From Thiothrix sp. (GTDB taxonomy: Bacteria > Pseudomonadota > Gammaproteobacteria > Thiotrichales > Thiotrichaceae), in NCBI GenBank assembly GCA_011375245.1, contig DRMA01000146.1, positions 1 through 12,039 on the forward strand: a DNA stretch of 12,039 nt. Reading direction: 5' to 3'. The notes below the pieces were generated by a model. It was not told the DNA's origin, ran no database searches, and worked only from the letters and a program-made list of their open reading frames with translations. Shown here piece after piece: positions 6,794 to 12,039 of this stretch; the first letter of the stretch is position 1, and each line of letters starts with the position of its first letter. Position numbers and translations under genes: made by a program.

Positions 6794-7471
6794 ATGAATG
6801 TTATCATGAATGCTATCACTCCTCCTCTCGCTCAACGTCTTATCATGCTAAGCCTCTGTTTTATTTTACTAAGTTTATATACTCCACACGCAAAGGCAGA
6901 AACAGCAGGGCACGTTACCAAACTACAAGGACAAGTAATGCGTAATGGCACAGCACTCAGTCAAGGAAGCACTATAGATAGTAGTGATATCATTACTACA
7001 GGTGACAATAGCAATGTTGTTTTCGAAATGATTGATGGTGCAACGGTTGAATTAGGTAAAAATAGTGAGTTAAAACTGAGTGAATACCATTATCAACAAG
7101 GTGGGAATGATAATTCCGTCTTAATGGAAGTCATGAGTGGCTTTTTTCGGACGATATCAGGTGCGGTAGGTAAAGGTAATGCTGATCATTATCAAGTCAA
7201 AACCCCTTTATCGAGTATTGGTATTCAAGGAACAAACTACCAAGTCCTTGTGAATAAAGCAGAAGAAAAAGAATTTATTGGCGCTCGTCAAGGAGTTATT
7301 ATTGTTGAAGAAATAGGAATAATTGCCACTAAAAAGGCCTTGCTTGGTGATAATCAAGAACAACGTTTTTTGCGTATGAAGGCTCCAACAGCAGGAACAC
7401 GTGCTATGGGGGTTGAATGGGAAAAGTTTGCGACTAAGCCAGAAGATTTTCCAGCCGAATTTCAATGGTGA
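6794..7471 (+). CDS. Exported FecR-domain protein
   Basis: A 225-residue protein with a signal peptide: hydrophobic residues about 16-30 and a probable cleavage after AKA35. The mature part starts GHVTKLQGQVMRNG and continues with TIDSSDIITTGDNSNVVFEM, TVELGKNSELKL and SSIGIQGTNYQVLV, the repeating beta pattern of FecR domains (PF04773) at about 40-160. Classical FecR proteins are inner-membrane anti-sigma regulators with a cytoplasmic N-terminal domain. This one has none, and no sigma factor or TonB receptor is nearby, so it is a periplasmic FecR-fold protein of the kind often linked to autotransporter, CHASE2 or caspase genes rather than iron regulation. The start is the ATG at 6794 with AGAGA upstream; the ATG at 6806 is an alternative. 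It closes the module, 72 bases after the hydrolase gene. Confidence 0.87.
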   Translation: MNVIMNAITPPLAQRLIMLSLCFILLSLYTPHAKAETAGHVTKLQGQVMRNGTALSQGSTIDSSDIITTGDNSNVVFEMIDGATVELGKNSELKLSEYHYQQGGNDNSVLMEVMSGFFRTISGAVGKGNADHYQVKTPLSSIGIQGTNYQVLVNKAEEKEFIGARQGVIIVEEIGIIATKKALLGDNQEQRFLRMKAPTAGTRAMGVEWEKFATKPEDFPAEFQW

Positions 7472-7509
7472 TATGTGGTGGTAGGTGATGGGAAAGATAG
7501 TAATACTGA

Positions 7510-7533
7510 GTTACGAGGCTGGAGCCTCGTAAC
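7510..7533. terminator. Strong hairpin between convergent genes
   Basis: GTTACGAGGC and GCCTCGTAAC form a perfect 10-pair stem around TGGA, between the FecR-domain gene and the convergent DUF302 gene. Neither strand has a proper T-run after the stem, so it may end transcription weakly in both directions or only protect 3' ends. Confidence 0.55.
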
Positions 7534-7550
7534 TAGAGAGCTGACAAACG

Positions 7551-8063
7551 TTACAAAGAACTCGTACTACTTTGCTCTAAAATATCAACAAAATCATGCT
7601 TCCATTGCTCAAACTTGGCAACCAACGCCTCATCAGCGACTATTGGCTTTAATATTTCGGGATTCATAATACTAATAGCCGTCTTATCCCCTTCAACATA
7701 AATCAAGATTTTAAAGGGCAGAAAAGGAGCTAATTCAGCATGTTTTGTTGTTAATTCACGTACTTCATCTATACGTCCAAAAAAGACAACTTGATATTTA
7801 TCCACTTCATAGCCCATTTTTTTCAGCCCATTATCACAATGCTGCACATGAGCAATTTTATAGTTTTTAGCCACTAACTGCTTTTTTACCATGGCTAATG
7901 TGGTATCAAAATCATGTGAAGTGTGGGCTAATAAAATTTTATCGTCATCAATCAGTTTGCCATGACTTGCTACAGAAAAAGCTAGCAAAAAAGAGGCAAC
8001 AAACCAAGGCATTATAAGGCGAAGACTGAGGCTACTTAATCGGGTATTTAAGATAATTCTCAT
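7551..8063 (-). CDS. Exported DUF302 protein (downstream copy)
   Basis: A 170-residue protein with an N-terminal signal peptide (hydrophobic residues about 15-33, ending SVASHG). The mature part follows the DUF302 pattern: HTSHDFDTTLAMVKKQL, a central YKIAHVQHCDNGL, FFGRIDEVREL, then LAPFLPFKILIYVEGDK and ISIMNPEIL. The family's usual LP-C-(K/N) is LPFK here, so the cysteine is missing. DUF302 has a small alpha-beta fold with no agreed function; exported members are frequent near sulfur and redox genes. Its ATG overlaps the stop of the upstream DUF302 gene as ATGA, so the two are translationally coupled and the products may pair. It converges on the FecR-domain gene. Confidence 0.82.
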   Translation of the reverse strand: MRIILNTRLSSLSLRLIMPWFVASFLLAFSVASHGKLIDDDKILLAHTSHDFDTTLAMVKKQLVAKNYKIAHVQHCDNGLKKMGYEVDKYQVVFFGRIDEVRELTTKHAELAPFLPFKILIYVEGDKTAISIMNPEILKPIVADEALVAKFEQWKHDFVDILEQSSTSSL

Positions 8064-8551
8064 AATAATACCTCATCTAAAATATCACTATAGTTTTCCG
8101 CTATTCCCTGTGCTTCTGTGGCTAAGTGTTTATTATCAAATACATTCGCCAATGCTTCAGCATTAATATAAATAATTTGTACTTGACCATCCTCTTCCTC
8201 TAACACCGTTATTTTACAGGGCAATACAACACCTAAACGCGGTTCAATTTTGAGGGCTTTATACAATTTTCCAAAATGGCAAAAACGTATAACCAGTTGT
8301 CGCTCATTAACCGAAAAATCATCGGTTAACCCTTGTTCTAAATAACGATCAGGAAACACACGAAAATCGTTAGAAATCACCGCTTCTTGCACACGCTTAA
8401 CAGTTTCGTCAAAGTTATAAGGCGAATCAACACTCAGCGTGAAAGGCTCAGCATTTTTTTCGATAGGGATAGCGGAAAAGGCATTGGGGATAAAAAGGTT
8501 AACTAGTACAACAAATGTTGTTATTAATAATCTGTCAATTCTAATTCTCAT
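8060..8551 (-). CDS. Exported DUF302 protein (upstream copy)
   Basis: A 163-residue protein. Residues 1-26 form a signal peptide (MRIRIDRLLITTFVVLVNL, ending AFSA). The mature domain has the DUF302 layout: YNFDETVKRVQEAVISNDF near the start, a central FCHFGKLYKAL, then RLGVVLPCKITVLEEEDGQ, where LPCK is the typical family site, and a final helix. It is clearly homologous in layout to the gene just downstream, but diverged; this copy keeps the LPC cysteine and has a second at 91 in FCHF. AGGAG lies 9 bases before the ATG at 8551. It is the first gene of a two-gene minus-strand operon. The function is unknown; the pair suggests a heterodimer or duplicated binding proteins in the periplasm. Confidence 0.83.
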   Translation of the reverse strand: MRIRIDRLLITTFVVLVNLFIPNAFSAIPIEKNAEPFTLSVDSPYNFDETVKRVQEAVISNDFRVFPDRYLEQGLTDDFSVNERQLVIRFCHFGKLYKALKIEPRLGVVLPCKITVLEEEDGQVQIIYINAEALANVFDNKHLATEAQGIAENYSDILDEVLL

Positions 8552-8701
8552 TTCTGATACTCCTATATAGGGTATGTAGTATTACAATGTCGTCACTATA
8601 TTAGAGTTTCCTAATGTATTCTATGATATCCGTCAATAGGTAGGGAATTATATGATCTAGCCCTGCAACTCATTATTTTTCAATAAGCACCACTTGTTAT
8701 C

Positions 8702-9115
8702 TTATGCTTCCATAAGTGATGTGTTATCGCTTCCTGCTCTATAAAGTACAAGAGCAGCAGCTGGATTTTGCGCAATAATGCTTTCCTTGTCTTTATAGCC
8801 TTGTATTATCAAGCTATCTTTTACCCACTGATTACCTTTGGCTCCCATAATAAAACTGAAAGCAATGAGCAAATATCCCATATAAACCATAAATAAATCA
8901 GCCATTGCATTCATGCTTGCAGATGAAGTGAGGCTTGCCATAATAAATGCAATCATCAACACTATAACAAGCAAAGCAGCGCTCAATTTACTCAACATCC
9001 ATATGTCTTTTGTTATTGCCCAACCCCATGTAAACAAAAAGGCAGGCCATGACCAACCTTGCTTAACTGCTTTATGATCCCCCTGCGAATTAACATAAAT
9101 AGTATATAGTTTCAT
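8702..9115 (-). CDS. DUF2628-type small membrane protein
   Basis: A 137-residue protein beginning MKLYTIYVNSQGD, then AVKQGWSWPAFLFTWGWAITKDIW, the signature opening of DUF2628 proteins. Two long hydrophobic segments follow (about 43-62 and 75-91), then a soluble tail with a Gly-rich GAKGNQW and IIQGYKDKESI. The function is unknown. I place the start at 9115 rather than the in-frame ATG at 9178. The family begins at MKLYTIYV, AAGGG lies about 9 bases upstream, and the 21 extra residues (MGILKKTTNSN and following) are polar with no ribosome-binding sequence. It appears to be a single-gene unit between the DUF302 pair and the nuclease remnant. Confidence 0.78.
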   Translation of the reverse strand: MKLYTIYVNSQGDHKAVKQGWSWPAFLFTWGWAITKDIWMLSKLSAALLVIVLMIAFIMASLTSSASMNAMADLFMVYMGYLLIAFSFIMGAKGNQWVKDSLIIQGYKDKESIIAQNPAAALVLYRAGSDNTSLMEA

Positions 9116-9212
9116 GGTAGTACGCCCTTGATTGCCCCGAGTATTATTGGAATTTGTTGTTTTTTTTAGTATACCCATAGCTTATAAAATTCGCAATCTT
9201 GAGTATTAAATA

Positions 9213-9621
9213 TCAATTTTTCTTTGTGCCGTGTTTTCTTGTAATGATATTCTTGAGAAAAATAATATTGATGATAACTAATGGTATCAATAAACTTGGA
9301 TACTTAACATAATTGCCTTCGTTTTGGCTGCCTTTTGAGACATAGTGATTCCCTTCAAAAGCAATAATATCCTTGGGTTGTATCAGGTATCGCTGTCTAC
9401 GAATGGCAGGTGCAAAGCCGTTTCTGTTTTTTTGCAAGGCACGATTGTTTTTTCGCTTAAAGTTGATGGTTTGTTCTTCAGCACGGTGTTGCTGAACACC
9501 ACCCGCAATAACACAGGCATCTCTCTTGCTCCTGCGCTTTTCCTATTCGTAGTAATCGTTTCGCTTTTTGAGGTTTGCAAGGCATCAAGGTTTCGCCATG
9601 TTTGAGTACAAATACATTCAT
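9213..9621 (-). pseudogene. iscB: IscB-type RNA-guided nuclease (RRXRR/PLMP), internally deleted
   Basis: Two pieces of one gene lie in different frames. The first, from the ATG at 9621 (AGGAG about 10 bases upstream), reads MNVFVLKHGETLMPCKPQ and then KRLLRIGKA. This is the RRXRR/PLMP N-terminal domain of IscB nucleases, with TLMP in place of PLMP, and it stops at 9478. The second is open from 9542 to the stop at 9213: RDACVIAGG is the RuvC-III segment, followed by KRKNNRALQKNRNGFAPAIRRQRY, IQPKDIIAFEGNHYVSKGS and NYVKY, the C-terminal domain. RuvC-I, the bridge helix, RuvC-II and HNH are gone, about 250-350 residues by family size, with a frameshift at the junction (around 9525-9545). The last 30 residues are not family-like, so the 3' edge also looks eroded. 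No IS200/605 transposase remains. Confidence 0.82.
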
Positions 9622-9624
9622 CCT

Positions 9625-9835
9625 AGAATACTCCTAAAAAGTGGGTTATTCGCTAATAAAAAACGAATCCTCTTCCGAGGTTGATTCCCTTCGCCAATGT
9701 TGTAACAGCTTGTTCGTCTTAGCACACCGACCCGTTGAGGTTTTTTAATACTAAAAAGCAGAGCGTCAAACTAGGGAGGCATTCGACGGTGCTATGGATT
9801 GTGCTATGACTGAAACAACGTAGCCAATAAAGGTT
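9625..9835 (-). ncRNA. Probable omega RNA (HEARO RNA) of the iscB remnant
   Basis: IscB genes are preceded directly by a structured guide RNA of about 200-300 bases, first described as HEARO RNA. This 210-base gene-free stretch is in that position and orientation. On the minus strand it has a CCTC-GGAA-GAGG hairpin with a GNRA loop (9669-9680) and a TTATT-AGCG-AATAA hairpin (9646-9659) close to the nuclease start. Purine-rich single-stranded stretches lie between them. The edges are approximate, and I could not align it to the covariance model. The guide would lie at the far, high-coordinate end. Confidence 0.45.
9789..9808 (+). repeat. Direct 8-bp repeat GTGCTATG
   Basis: GTGCTATG occurs twice, 4 bases apart (GATT between), near the presumed 5' end of the omega RNA and 32 bases from the cyclic-nucleotide-binding gene. 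It may mark an element edge or be chance. Confidence 0.5.
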
Positions 9836-9839
9836 GAGG

Positions 9840-10382
9840 CTAATCACCTATTTTGTCCGAAGACGTATCTCGAATCTCGCGATTCAGGTCCGCTCCTTTA
9901 GGGGTGGGTAGTTGACGCATTGAAGAAATATTCTTACTCGTGTTTCTTACTAATTGATCTAAACTTAAGATAATAAATTCTAAAAGATTAACAGCTATAA
10001 AGGGATGCTCAATAGTTAATCTTCTATACATTGGACGAGTGATGACGACAAGGGTTGTTCCTGTTTTCCCTGCTTTTAATCGGACAGTCCGTGGGAGTCT
10101 GTCAAAGAATGACATTTCCCCTGCTAAACCACCTGATTTAATTTTTCCTACTTCTATTTCAGTTTCATTAGTATCATTATCCTGAAATAAGAGCACATCA
10201 CCTTTCGCAACAAGAAAAAAGGAATCCCCCACTTCGCCTACATCAGCAATAATGCTATTAGCATCTAGTGTTCGCACCGTTGAAAAGCGCAAAAAGGTGA
10301 TAACTTCGTCCTGTGTTAATGCCTCACAAAATTTTTCACAACTTTGGGTAAGGTCTTCTGATTTTATGGTGTTATTTTTCAT
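9840..10382 (-). CDS. Stand-alone cyclic-nucleotide-binding domain protein
   Basis: A 180-residue cytoplasmic protein. Residues about 20-125 form a CRP-type cyclic-nucleotide-binding beta-roll: FLRFSTVRTLDANSIIADVGEVGDSFFLVAKGDVLLF, then the phosphate-binding cassette GGLAGEMSFFDRLPRTV (84-100) with Glu89 and Arg98, the residues that contact ribose and phosphate in cAMP or cGMP binders. A helix follows (NLLEFIILSLDQLVRNTS), corresponding to the CRP dimerisation helix, but no helix-turn-helix follows; the last 30 residues are polar. It is therefore probably a sensor or adaptor rather than a DNA-binding regulator. The start is the ATG at 10382 with a weak GAG upstream. It ends where the nuclease-associated RNA begins and diverges from the IbaG-like gene. 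Confidence 0.85.
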   Translation of the reverse strand: MKNNTIKSEDLTQSCEKFCEALTQDEVITFLRFSTVRTLDANSIIADVGEVGDSFFLVAKGDVLLFQDNDTNETEIEVGKIKSGGLAGEMSFFDRLPRTVRLKAGKTGTTLVVITRPMYRRLTIEHPFIAVNLLEFIILSLDQLVRNTSKNISSMRQLPTPKGADLNREIRDTSSDKIGD

Positions 10383-10400
10383 TACTCATTCTCGCTTATA

Positions 10401-10490
10401 GTTAGGTATACTGTTCAGTTCTATACGTTCTTTTAAGGCTAGACTAAGAAATAGATCTGCTCTTCCTTGAACGCAATTATTATACCTAAC
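10401..10490. repeat. Perfect 10-bp inverted repeat in a divergent intergenic region
   Basis: GTTAGGTATA (10401-10410) and TATACCTAAC (10481-10490) are exact reverse complements, 70 bases apart, between the cyclic-nucleotide-binding gene and the IbaG-like gene. They could be paired operator half-sites or the ends of a 90-base miniature element. No family was recognised. Confidence 0.75.
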
Positions 10491-10590
10491 GTTGCAGTGT
10501 GTGTTCGCAGCGGTATAAAAATGTGTTTGTGTAATAAACAATCTATTTTATCTAGCCTATACCAACTTACCCTTACTTAAAGAGATAATT

Positions 10591-10824
10591 ATGACAATCA
10601 GTAATGAAGCTGTAACTGAGCTTTTAACGACCGCTATTCCTCATGCAGAAGTCACTGTTTCAGGTGATGGCTACAAGTATCAAGCACACATTATTAGTAA
10701 TGCCTTTGAAGGTCTGAGTACAATGAAACGCCATCAACTAGTGTATGCAGCACTTAATGAAGTTATTACATCGGGGGAATTACACGCCTTAACGATAAAA
10801 GCGCATACTAAGGACGAAGTGTAA
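10591..10824 (+). CDS. ibaG: BolA-family protein, IbaG-like
   Basis: A 77-residue protein, slightly shorter than E. coli IbaG (formerly YrbA). VTVSGDGYKYQAHIISNAFEGLS resembles the IbaG opening strand pattern, and MKRHQLVYAALNEVI is the BolA-type helix with the conserved KxxxVY. HALTIKAHTKDE carries the invariant His72, which in BolA proteins coordinates a [2Fe-2S] cluster with a monothiol glutaredoxin. Family knowledge points to iron-sulfur trafficking or acid stress in the cytoplasm. The start is the ATG at 10591 with AAGAGA about 6 bases before. The usual neighbours of ibaG in enterobacteria (mla genes and murA) are absent; here it leads a cluster with TusA. The symbol is by family resemblance. 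Confidence 0.85.
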   Translation: MTISNEAVTELLTTAIPHAEVTVSGDGYKYQAHIISNAFEGLSTMKRHQLVYAALNEVITSGELHALTIKAHTKDEV

Positions 10825-10866
10825 GATATTTAAATTTTTTTCAAGGGATTTAGCGGTATTAGCACG

Positions 10867-10882
10867 ATGCAATGGATTGCAT
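10867..10882 (+). repeat. Short hairpin between the IbaG-like gene and the small exported protein
   Basis: ATGCAA and TTGCAT pair around TGGA, 41 bases before the ATG at 10923. A T-rich stretch lies before rather than after it, so it is not an intrinsic terminator for the upstream gene. Confidence 0.35.
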
Positions 10883-10922
10883 AATAAAGCTTCAGATCTA
10901 CCTAATAATAACGGAGTCAACC

Positions 10923-11210
10923 ATGAAAATCATTGTACTATTTGCTACTCTTTTTATCACCTTTACGACAACCCAAATTGCATTTGCTGAACCACAAATA
11001 AAGCCTGAAATGATTAATATTGAGGGACGCTTAGGAACAATTAACGTACAGCGTATTAAAAGTATTCAATCCGAAATTCGCTATGTGCCTAATGGAGTAG
11101 GTATTAGCTATAGTATTATTAATCCATCGGACCAAGGAACTGATTTACAAAATGAACACATGGATTCAAATGAGCTTAGTATTCCAAGTTGGACGCTTTT
11201 TAATTGGTAA
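10923..11210 (+). CDS. Small exported protein of unknown function
   Basis: A 95-residue protein I do not recognise. The start is the ATG at 10923, chosen over an in-frame ATG at 10872 because GGAG lies 6 bases upstream and it opens a clean signal peptide: MKIIVLFATLFITFTTTQ, with probable cleavage after AFA. The mature part of about 75 residues contains NIEGRLGTINVQRIKSIQSEIRY and VGISYSIINPSDQGTDLQ, and ends in the aromatic SWTLFNW. There is no cysteine, so it is neither a lipoprotein nor disulfide-bonded. It lies 98 bases after the IbaG-like gene and 25 bases before tusA, suggesting co-expression with tusA. A periplasmic or secreted location is inferred from the signal. Confidence 0.72.
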   Translation: MKIIVLFATLFITFTTTQIAFAEPQIKPEMINIEGRLGTINVQRIKSIQSEIRYVPNGVGISYSIINPSDQGTDLQNEHMDSNELSIPSWTLFNW

Positions 11211-11235
11211 ATCGAGTGAAGAAAATAGTGAAAAA

Positions 11236-11472
11236 ATGATGAATGACGACATAATAACCCTTGATGCACGTAATCTACTTTGTCCAATGCCTGTTATTAG
11301 AGTGCAAGAAGCGGTTGCATCATTATCCTCAGGAACAATCATCAAAGCTGTTTGTACAGATCCTGGCGTTTTATATGATATTCCCGCATGGGTACGAGTA
11401 CATGGACATAAGCTAATTACTACAGAAGAAAATGGCAGTGAATATACTGTGATCATTGAAGTTTGTGGATAA
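11236..11472 (+). CDS. tusA: Sulfurtransferase TusA-family protein
   Basis: A 78-residue protein (the family is about 75-85) with the TusA/SirA fold. ARNLLCPMPVIRVQEAV carries the CPxP signature with the sulfur-carrying cysteine at about residue 17. VCTDPGVLYDIPAWVRVHGHKLI matches the second half of the family almost word for word. TusA proteins relay persulfide sulfur for tRNA thiolation or, in sulfur oxidisers, in dissimilatory pathways near rhd, dsrE or hdr genes; none of those is visible here, so the pathway is open. Two adjacent ATGs (11236 and 11239) are equally possible starts, and the ribosome-binding sequence is weak (GTGAAG). An ATG at 11152 would overlap the upstream gene and is rejected. 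It lies 12 bases before the CDF gene. Confidence 0.9.
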   Translation: MMNDDIITLDARNLLCPMPVIRVQEAVASLSSGTIIKAVCTDPGVLYDIPAWVRVHGHKLITTEENGSEYTVIIEVCG

Positions 11473-11484
11473 GCGAGTGTTCCT

Positions 11485-12039
11485 ATGACACATTTTCACC
11501 CCCATTCCTCTCATTCATCGACACCTAAGCAAGTAGACGATAACAAACAACGTTATGTGGCTACTCGTAACGCCACACTTATTGGTGCAGTTACTAACCT
11601 TGTACTCGCCTTTGCGCAGCTCTTTGGTGGTGTTTTTACCCACTCGCAAGCGTTATTAGCGGATGGAGCGCATACCTTATCGGATCTAGCGACTGATTTT
11701 ATTGTGCTTATTGCTGCAAAGCTGGCCAGTAAGGATGCTGATGAAGATCATCCTTATGGACATGGTCGCTATGAAACAGTAGCGACTATTGTGCTGGGGA
11801 TTATTTTAGGGTTAGTTGCAATTGGCATTGCCTATGATGCAATAATACGCATCACTAACCCTGAGCAATTATTAGAGCCAGAGCTATTAGGAGTTTTATT
11901 TGCCTGTCTTGCTATCGTAGCAAAAGAAGCCTTGTTCCGTTATACCAAACAGATTGCCAATAAAATCAACTCGCCTTTACTCCATGCCAATGCATGGCAT
12001 CATCGTTCTGATGCTATTTCTTCATTAGTGGTATTGGTA
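11485..12039 (+). CDS. Cation diffusion facilitator (CDF) metal exporter, 3' end outside the window
   Basis: The first 185 residues of a CDF-family inner-membrane antiporter exporting divalent metal against protons; the gene runs off the window. The N-terminus is His-rich (MTHFHPHSSHSS), often a metal-binding tail. Transmembrane segment 2 carries LLADGAHTLSDLATDF with the site-A pair His63 and Asp67. The loop HPYGHGRYETVATI is the family signature. Transmembrane segment 5 has WHHRSDAISS with His172 and Asp176. His-xxx-Asp on both helices is usual in zinc-type CDFs, whereas FieF has Asp-xxx-Asp in helix 2, so zinc is the best guess. The start is the ATG at 11485, 12 bases after tusA, with only a weak GCGAG before it, suggesting coupling to the upstream genes. 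Confidence 0.93.
   Translation, partial: MTHFHPHSSHSSTPKQVDDNKQRYVATRNATLIGAVTNLVLAFAQLFGGVFTHSQALLADGAHTLSDLATDFIVLIAAKLASKDADEDHPYGHGRYETVATIVLGIILGLVAIGIAYDAIIRITNPEQLLEPELLGVLFACLAIVAKEALFRYTKQIANKINSPLLHANAWHHRSDAISSLVVLV

Noticed and set aside
6794..7471. FecR-type iron-siderophore signalling system
   Set aside because: No ECF sigma factor or TonB receptor is nearby, and the protein lacks the cytoplasmic anti-sigma segment.
7475..7669. Plus-strand ORF after the FecR-domain gene
   Set aside because: It runs through the hairpin and antisense to the DUF302 gene; composition is random-like and there is no ribosome-binding site.
8552..8701. Terminator for the DUF2628 gene and promoter for the DUF302 pair
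   Set aside because: Only a five-pair stem without a T-run, and no -35/-10 pair at acceptable spacing, could be found.
9345..9605. Plus-strand ORF of 86 codons
   Set aside because: It is antisense to the iscB remnant, whose two fragments match a known family; this ORF has no ribosome-binding site and no family-like motifs.
11166..11456. Minus-strand ORF of 96 codons
   Set aside because: It is a shadow of tusA, which is unmistakable on the plus strand.
1..12039. CRISPR array, tRNA or rRNA genes
   Set aside because: No regularly spaced repeats and no tRNA or rRNA signatures were seen on either strand.

Overview
The window looks like a moderately AT-rich gammaproteobacterial chromosome segment. 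The evidence is a TrpS close to the enterobacterial type, an IbaG-type BolA protein, TusA, two Sec-exported DUF302 proteins, lipoproteins with standard lipoboxes and an autotransporter beta-barrel. TusA and paired DUF302 proteins are common in sulfur-oxidising gammaproteobacteria such as Thiotrichales, but the sequence alone does not fix the lineage.

Layout. 1-904 is the 3' part of trpS, running into the window. A GIY-YIG (MUG113/T5orf172-like) protein with a C-terminal membrane segment converges on it (912-1313, minus). A 300-base divergent region follows. It contains a perfect CRP-type palindrome placed as at a class II promoter, and an 8-G tract, ahead of a metallo-beta-lactamase-fold hydrolase (1615-2448).

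From 2748 to 7471 four plus-strand genes form an envelope module: an autotransporter, a lipoprotein with Sel1 repeats and a caspase-like domain with its His/Cys pair intact, an alpha/beta-hydrolase lipoprotein, and an exported FecR-domain protein. A strong hairpin (7510-7533) ends the module. This is the best candidate here for an undescribed system: all four products are predicted to lie outside the cytoplasm, and the first three genes are packed or overlapping.

The minus strand then carries an ATGA-overlapping pair of exported DUF302 proteins (7551-8551) and a DUF2628 membrane protein (8702-9115). Next comes a wrecked IscB-type (RRXRR/PLMP) RNA-guided nuclease gene (9213-9621), which keeps its N-terminal PLMP-like start and its RuvC-III/C-terminal end but has lost the middle. 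Upstream of it is a structured stretch that probably represents its omega RNA (HEARO RNA). A stand-alone cyclic-nucleotide-binding protein (9840-10382, minus) follows.

After a divergent region with a 10-bp perfect inverted repeat, a plus-strand cluster runs out of the window: an IbaG/BolA-like protein, an unrecognised small exported protein, TusA, and the N-terminal part of a cation diffusion facilitator. The BolA and TusA proteins point to iron-sulfur and sulfur-transfer work and the CDF to divalent metal export. No tRNA, rRNA or CRISPR array was seen. All family assignments come from reading motifs, not from database searches.
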